A DNA stretch of 64,000 nucleotides from Copromyces sp. CBS 386.78 (lineage: Eukaryota > Ascomycota > Sordariomycetes > Sordariales > Sordariaceae): assembly GCA_030685235.1 (NCBI GenBank), contig MU839113.1:337098-401097 (forward strand). Reading direction: 5' to 3'. The translations under genes and the position numbers were made by a program. The notes beneath the pieces are model-generated. The model had not been told where the DNA came from. It did no database searches and saw nothing but the letters and a program-made list of their open reading frames with translations. This document shows positions 57,231 to 64,000 of this stretch, piece by piece. The stretch's first letter is position 1. Every line of letters begins with the position of its first letter.

Positions 57231-60200
57231 TAACAGTAATACTAATAGCGGTAATCTTCCTAATCTTTTTATTCCTATTATTAGTAACCTATTTAATTTA
57301 AAACTGTTGCGTTCCGCTATTAATATTTTTAATAGCGAGTTCGATACTATAATTTATTGCGCTGTACTTTTCGAATTCCTTTAACCCGCTATTATAATTT
57401 TCGTTAATTTTTTCGAAAGTTTTGACTAATTAGAAGGTTTTCTAGTCCCGCGCGAATATTTTGAAATAACCTTTTTTTTTTTCCTAAACCCCCGCTTTTT
57501 ATTCTATTATTATAATTTTTAGTCGTTTTTATTGCACTAATTTCGAATATTATAATAATTTTAAAAATAATTTTTAATACTCTAAGGAGGAATTTAGGAT
57601 TACCCGTTAAGTAACCGACGACGTTTAATTTAATTTTAATTAAAAGAATTTCAATTATATTAATTTTAAGTCCGTTTATAATACTTTATTCGCGGAATAT
57701 AATACTTTTAAAGTATAAATTTCCTTTTTTTCCCCCGTTAGTAATATAATTACGAAAATAATTATATCCTCTTCTTTTTGCTAAATAGTAGAAAACCCGC
57801 CTATTTTTATAGGCAAGGAAATTAGTAGTCCTACTCGTAAATATAAAATTTTTAAAGCTTAGTATTTTTATATTTAATTTTAGTAGAAATACGACGCTAT
57901 TTTTTATTCTTCTAAAAATATTAGAATTATCTGTACCGCTATATTTTTAGGATTTGAAATTTTATTCCGTATTTAGGATAATTTAGACGTAATTTAATTA
58001 AACCCTGATAAAGCGAATTAATATTAAAAAATAAGCGTTAAATTTATAGAATATTTAATTTTTCGTTTTTAGAATATAAATTTCAAAATAAATATCGGCC
58101 ACCGCTTATAAAAGTTATATATAAAAAATATATCCTTTATAAATTTCGAATTTAAATTAATTAATTTAATAAATTTCTATGGTTTCGATAATTCGATAAA
58201 GGTTTATTATTTCCGGAATAAAATTAATAAGCGTTTTTATAATGTTCTTATTTATTATAACCTTCCTCTTAATAACGATTTTAAATATTAGTTCGAAATT
58301 TATTGTAATATCGCCGGCAATTTTAAAAATGCGGATTATTGTTAGAAAATAGTAAATTACTTTTTTAATCCCGGTAGCGGTATTAATAATAATAATAGTA
58401 GCGGAGGTTATTCTAATGCTAAATTTTCTATTAATAATATCCCTATTAATTAAAGCAGTAATAAAATAAATTTAGACGTTATTAATTTCGTAATTTTTAT
58501 TTATAAGGATATTTTCGATTAATATTCTTACGATAGCTTCTACTATTATTATAATAAGTTTAATTATATTGCCTGTAATTATATTACTTTAGTTAACTAC
58601 GGTTTTTAAAGCCCTTAATATTCCGCTAGTAAGAAGTTGAAGAATAAAGGTTGTAGTAAGGGTTGTAATTAAAAGTAGGTCTGCGCTACCGATACCGTTC
58701 TAATTACCCTGGCTATTTTAACTGCCCCCGCCGAACCCGCTGTTAGTAAAGAGTATTATAATAATTAAGAAAACGCTTAGCTTCTATATATAGTTACGTA
58801 TAGAAGCTTAGCCGGGTTATATTTGAGAGATGAATTTTAAGTTCTATAAAATTAAAGGGTTTGGAAGAAATTAAAGTTTAATTATTAAATAGTTCTACTT
58901 CTCTAAATTTAATATTCTTATTTTTTTATATTGTAATCTATTCGCGCAAAAACTATTATATTACTTTTATTAATAGCGGTTATTCCGTTTTTACGTTGAT
59001 TAATTGCTCTTTTATTATTAAGAATAACTTTCCCTATTTTCGATTACTAAGAATAAAGAAGTTCGTTTTTATTAATGGAGTAATTAAAAATATTATTTTT
59101 AAAGGAATAATAGTTAAATTCTAGATTGGTTATTACGAAGAAATAATTACCTTTTTAATTTATAATATTTTTAAGAAATATTTAATTATTTTAGGCTTCC
59201 TATAAATATAATATTATTAGCTAAAAATCGATTACGAATAATATAGTATATATTTTAACTATACTACTTACCGAAGCCACTATTTATTAATGGATCTTTT
59301 TAAATACTAAATAGTAGTACTTAAAATTTTTATTAATTAGGTTTTAGTAGTTTCCATCCGCTAAATACCTATTTTACCGGTTAAGAAGGAAGAGACCGAA
59401 TTTCCTTTTCTAATTATTAAAAAGGAGGAGACTGAATTTCGCCTTCTAATTATTAAGAAAGAGAAGATTAAGAAGATTGTAGCGGAGCTTACTTTAAAAT
59501 TTTTATCTACTCTCGAATTCCTTTTTACTACTATTAAATTTAAAATCGATTTTAAGATTAGCTATTATATAGTCCCCGCTCCTATTAAAGCGTTAATAGC
59601 CCGGAGGGTTAAATTTAAAATTATTATTATTAGTATTACTATTCTTTTTATTAAGATTAAGAGCCCCGCGTTTTACGAGTTTTATATATATATAAATAGT
59701 TGCCGCGTTTTAGCTAGCGCGAATCGCCCTTAATACCGCCGTCTTTATAAGCCCGATTATAAGTTTAACCCTAATAATATTAGGGTATTTAATATAATTA
59801 CGTTTAATTTTATTTACGAAAAGGAGTAGCTATAGCCGTACGTTACGAATTATATTAAAATTAAAAGGTTAATAGCTATAGCGGATTTTTAAAATTTAGA
59901 TTTAATTGAGGAAATAATTAATAATATTATAGAAAGCGATAGAAGGAAGTATAAAGAAAGTTTACTCCCCGCGCTTTATAATTTTATTAATAAAATAATT
60001 AGTATTTATATTTTAGAAGATACCCGAGAGGCTGTAATTTTCGCTAAAGTAATTAATTTTATTGGAAATTTTGAGACCGATACGTTTGTATACGAAGAAA
60101 TCCTCCGATAAATATATTTAGTAAAGGTTGATAAGGAAGATATAAAGAAGTTTCTTAATAAAGTAAACCGATTATTAAAAATTAAGGAAAAGATTATTGA

Positions 60201-61072
60201 AATTTTAAACTATTCCGAAGGATAGAAATATATTAGCGAAGTCGCCGCTTTCTTACCTTTACTAACGGAAGAAATCCTTTCTTATCGTTCGTACAATTAT
60301 AAAATCGAATTATAGTTGGGAGAGTAACCCCCTAACGTACGATTACGATATATATTATTTATAAAAGTAATTGTTATTAAGAAGTAGATTGATAATAATT
60401 TGAGGAAGAAATTTATTTAGTTATTATAATTGGTAGCCGTTTCCCTTTTCTTACTAGTTAAGAAACCCGGAGGCGGAATTCGTATTTATATAGATTATTA
60501 TAGTATTAATAATATTACATTAAAAATATATTATTTACTACCGTTAATTAAAGAGACTTTTAATACGATTTATAAGGTAAAAGTCTTTACGAAATTTAAT
60601 ATTATCGTTATATTTAATAAGATTCGTATTAAGGAGGGGTATAAATAGTTTATTGCTTTTATTACCCACTTTAGTTTTTACGAATTTATTATATATTTTT
60701 TCGGTTTATAGGGTGCGCCGGGAACCTTTTAAAATTATATTAATGACGTCCTGTACGATATTTTCGACGTTTACGCTATTATTTATTTTAACGACGTTTT
60801 AATTTATTCCGATAACGAAGAAGAGTATAAAGAATACGTTAGGGAGGTTTTATAAAAGATAATTAAAGTAAAATTCTAAATTGATATTAATAAATATAAA
60901 TTCTATATATAGTGAATTAAATATTTAAGTTTTATTATTACTTTAAGTAGTTTCGAAATAGATTTAGAAAAGGTTTTTGTAATTACGATATAGGAAATTT
61001 TAAATTTTAAGAGGTCGCTTTAATACTTTTTAAATTTCGCTAACTTCTACTATTATTTTATTAAGTATTTTT
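57231..61072 (+). mobile_element. RIP-killed Ty3/gypsy-like retrotransposon Z, 3'-truncated
   Basis: Plus-strand order: a gag-like region without intact ORF (about 57240-58760); a protease relic (about 59050-59260, with KYLIILGF like the usual ILGxPW block); and reverse transcriptase (about 60430-60870). The 72-codon frame at 60430-60648 reads LLVKKPGGGIRIYIDYYSINN and KVFTKFNIIVIFNKIRI, clear gypsy RT motifs, then GAPGTF and YFNDVLIYSD (a YLDD relic) after stops. The match ends near 61072 at the next repeat, so RNase H and integrase are missing. Oriented head to head with element Y. Confidence 0.65.
60430..60648 (+). pseudogene. Reverse transcriptase fragment of element Z
   Basis: The longest open piece of the element: finger and palm motifs (VKKPGGGIRI.IDYY, PLIKETF, VFTKFNIIV) with Cys/Arg-to-Tyr type changes typical of RIP. 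A stop follows at once. Nonfunctional. Confidence 0.75.
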
Positions 61073-61074
61073 CT

Positions 61075-63903
61075 ATGAGAAAGTCTTTTCGCACCGCCAT
61101 CAAAGTCTATTCGCACCGCCGCCCCGCCGTCGCCCCGCCCATCCCATACGCTAATACACCCCAAAATTTTTGAGCCAATCAAATCGCTCGCATCCAAATC
61201 AGGGTCTACATTCAGCTTAGCAGTAGTATTCTTTTATAAATTTCACACCAGAAATCTAGTCATTACATTCTTTCATACAATGTCACGTACCCAGCCCAAA
61301 TGTGCGCCTAGATATACGCCCAAATTGGCTACTTTATAGTGTACTTTATAGGGCATTTAGTAGTACGGTCGTATATTATTCAATTAATCGTTCGTCGTAT
61401 ATTATTCAATTGAGCGATTAATTAATTGTATTCAATTTATATTAATCTATATATTAATAATCTATTTAGTTTCTATTGTAAAATCGAATAATTTGACTGC
61501 TAGTGAGGGCTCCAAAATCCTAGCGAGTATTCTAGAATACTAAATTACTAGCTTTATATACTAGCGATCCGTATATTGCGCCGTTAAATACTAGCTAGGG
61601 TATTAGCTAATATATTTCCCCTACCCCGTATAGCGTTACCTCCCCTCTCTCTTCTTCCCCTACCTTTTTATATATCTCCTCCTCTTATATTACTATAAGA
61701 GCGGCCTTGTCCCCTTATCTATATACTAGTTAGACTATAGTAGTTAGCCTCATTAGCCTATTTAAAGTCTACGCCCTCTTATATAAATATATTTCGCTAA
61801 ATAGATAATATAATTCGTATCGATATAATAGGGTTTCGGCCTGCCCTAAACTAACGGCCGCGGTTAGGCTAAAGGCGAAGGCGTCTTCGAGGTTATAATG
61901 CTAGTTGTAATACTACTTAAAATTGTATTAGCGTTATAGAGGGAGGGGGAATTTAAATATTAATTAGCGTAATTAACCGAAGAATACGAAGTTCTAGGGC
62001 GAAGGGGATATTATAGCGGGGGTGACCTTTAAACTTCGTAACTTTATTAAATTCTTAATATTTTAAATATTGATCTTTATTATTTAGCAATCTAGTAAAC
62101 TACTAGAAGGGGTAATAATCGAATTTATTAAATATAAATATTTGAAATTAGTCGAAGAGCAATTCGAAGATTGTATACGAATAAGGTAAACCGAATTACG
62201 TAGTAAATTTGCTTATATACAATTCGAATTCTTCTAGGTTTAATCTAACTTCCGTTAGGAGAGTACCGAATACAATACAACGTTAACGAATAACTTTATT
62301 AAAGGCTTTCTAGTATACTTTTCTATAAGCTTCCCTCGCTTATAGTTAGGCGAAATACTCGACTTTAATACGTATAATCTATTTTTCGGTCTCGTTTTCA
62401 ATATTCTTTTTTATACCTTCGAATAGTTTAAAGTTCTATATAACGGCAGCGACGACGGTACTACTACCTATATAAGAGAGGGATGGTCAATTTACTATAA
62501 ATTATATAGGGGGGAATATAGATTTACCGCTAATAATATAACTCTTTAAAGTACGGTTTACTAATTCAATTAGCGATATAGTACGAGGGCCGAAATTTAG
62601 GCGTTCATTAACGTAATAGGTAGCCCACTCCTCCTTTACTACTATATAAATCTCTTTTAAATACGTAATAATTATAATCTATTACGTAAAGTAGCTGTAG
62701 AACTTCTCTTATACGGTATTAAAATTATTAATTATATATACGTAATATATATATTTCTAGAGGGTATAAAGGCTAGACCGAGAGTATTCTATAATATTTA
62801 GTAACGGTTCTAAATGATCTGTACTATTTACTAGGCGGTTAAGACCGCTAATTACCTTTCGGTCTTTATCGTCAAAATCTTCTAAATTCGTCGTATTATT
62901 AAGTTGCGCTAGCGTAGGCTAGGCTAATATTAATGCCGAAAATTCTTACTATATTTGTATTTATATCGTAGCAGTATAAGCATTAGTAATTTAGGCGGCG
63001 ACTTTTCTATCCTATTTACGTTTAATATTCAATACTATATTCTTATTAACGTAAAAGATATAGAGCTAGGATTTTACTTAGGGATAAACCCGTTTAACGG
63101 CTAATTTTATTACTATATTATAATCCGTAATAGTAATTCGTAGTTTCTTAGCGGCGATAGTTTTATAACGAGCGTTGACTTAGTTTATAAGCTAATTAAA
63201 ACCTTCCTATCGCTCATTATTAACTAGCCCAAAACCGTAATTAAAGGTATAGCCAACCCCTATTATACCAATAATTTAAAAGAAGGCTAAACCTTTATTA
63301 TTAATTTTATATATATTATCGTACATTTAGACCCAAGGATTTTCCTTCTACATTTACTCTCCCTAGGGATCGTTCTAAAAGAAGGTAGTCGGTTTAATAT
63401 TACTAAACCTATTAACCTAATTAATATTAAAGTAGACCCCTTTTTCTATAAGCAATTTTATAGTAAGTTGAAAGGGGGTATAGCTAGCCTATGCCTCCTT
63501 TTTAAATTTATAACGAAAGTTAATAAGTTAGCGGTTTATAAATTATTTTTTAAATTTTGGAAATTTCTTTTTTAGTTCGGTTATAATTTTACAGTTAGTT
63601 ATATTAGGGCAGTCGATATAAATAGCGATAAAGGCTTTATATTAAAGTTTAAATACTAAATAAATTAATAGCTTTTTATTAGGTAAATAGCTATAAAATT
63701 TATAGCCTTATTGAAGATTGAAAGTCTACCGTTTATTATTATACTTTAATACTTTAGTATACCCCTACTAAGAGTATCCTTATTTAATTATTAAAGTTTT
63801 TCGAAAATAATTAATAATTTTACGAATAGGGTTAGTAAAATAAATAATATAGAGTTGTATATAACTGAAACTATTAATATAGTTACTAGAGCAACCTTTT
63901 ATA
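61075..63903 (+). mobile_element. Unidentified repeat, copy 1: intact-looking 5' end, RIP-mutated body
   Basis: Begins ATGAGAAAGTCTTTTCGCAC, the same as the sequence at 63904. The first ~240 bp are GC-balanced, with two adjacent 22 bp iterations of AAAGTCT.TTCGCACCGCC. A CCAATC box (about 61175), a TATAAAT-like box (about 61235) and an ATG (about 61280) look like a promoter and start of an element gene. Beyond about 61320 the sequence is AT-rich with stops everywhere. No encoded domain could be recognised and no terminal inverted repeat was seen. Confidence 0.5.
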
Positions 63904-64000
63904 ATGAGAAAGTCTTTTCGCACTGCCCTCAATGTCTTCATACACTGCTCCCCCACTTGGCGCGCCCTCTCCCGCTTTTTGGACCAATCATCTCACAGAC
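63904..64000 (+). mobile_element. Unidentified repeat, copy 2 (5' end only, cut by window edge)
   Basis: 97 bp related to 61075-61180: same first 20 bases apart from the last position, the same 22 bp iteration pattern and a CCAATC box. Largely unmutated. Direct orientation, 2829 bp from copy 1. Confidence 0.55.

Noticed and set aside
61075..63903. Helitron assignment for the repeat starting at 61075
   Set aside because: The second copy is not preceded by TC, no Rep/helicase motif could be read, and the 3' end was not found.
63904..64000. Telomere or subtelomere end
   Set aside because: No TTAGGG-type repeat anywhere. The sequence matches a dispersed repeat instead.

Overview
The window looks like nuclear DNA of a filamentous ascomycete, most likely Neurospora or a close Sordariales relative. 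The genes have short 55-105 nt introns with GTAAGT-type donors and CTAAC-like branch sites, and start contexts of the CAACATGGC type. The repeats are extremely AT-rich and stop-riddled, with CA/TG dinucleotides replaced by TA. That is the signature of repeat-induced point mutation (RIP). The species call is inference.

Layout. (1) 1-942: 3' end of a RIP-mutated LTR retrotransposon (element X). (2) 943-47176: a gene-rich, normal-composition block. (3) 47177-64000: about 17 kb of RIP-mutated nested retroelements. It begins with a second copy of element X in inverted orientation. A minus-strand Ty3/gypsy-like element (Y) is inserted in that copy, followed by a plus-strand gypsy-like element (Z) and an unidentified repeat family. 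Two short, normal-composition insertions lie inside dead element Y.

Gene block. The left part (1441-14640) holds a duplicated two-gene module: an Hsp70-like ATPase gene (minus strand) divergent from an AIG1/IMAP-like P-loop GTPase gene (plus strand). It occurs at 1441-5745 and again at 9664-14640, with a low-complexity/coiled-coil protein gene between (6526-9270). Splice phases, and several exon lengths, are identical between the copies. In the second copy the Hsp70-like protein has lost its normal C-terminal end and carries a ~530-residue coiled-coil plus unknown extension. From 14942 onward the genes are mostly conserved eukaryotic functions: SND2/TMEM208, a DUF3605 protein, NADH-cytochrome b5 reductase, a Zn2Cys6 transcription factor, a GNAT-fold protein, ARL2, a giant DUF4045/gelsolin protein, Mediator subunit 10, an intron-bearing tRNA-Ala(AGC), a degenerate LIM-like protein and a basic Ser/Pro/Lys-rich protein.

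The strongest candidate for something undescribed is the duplicated head-to-head Hsp70-like/GTPase module beside a heterochromatin-like boundary, with one copy remodelled into a chimera. The pairing suggests a co-regulated two-nucleotide-switch system. The sequence alone does not show its job.
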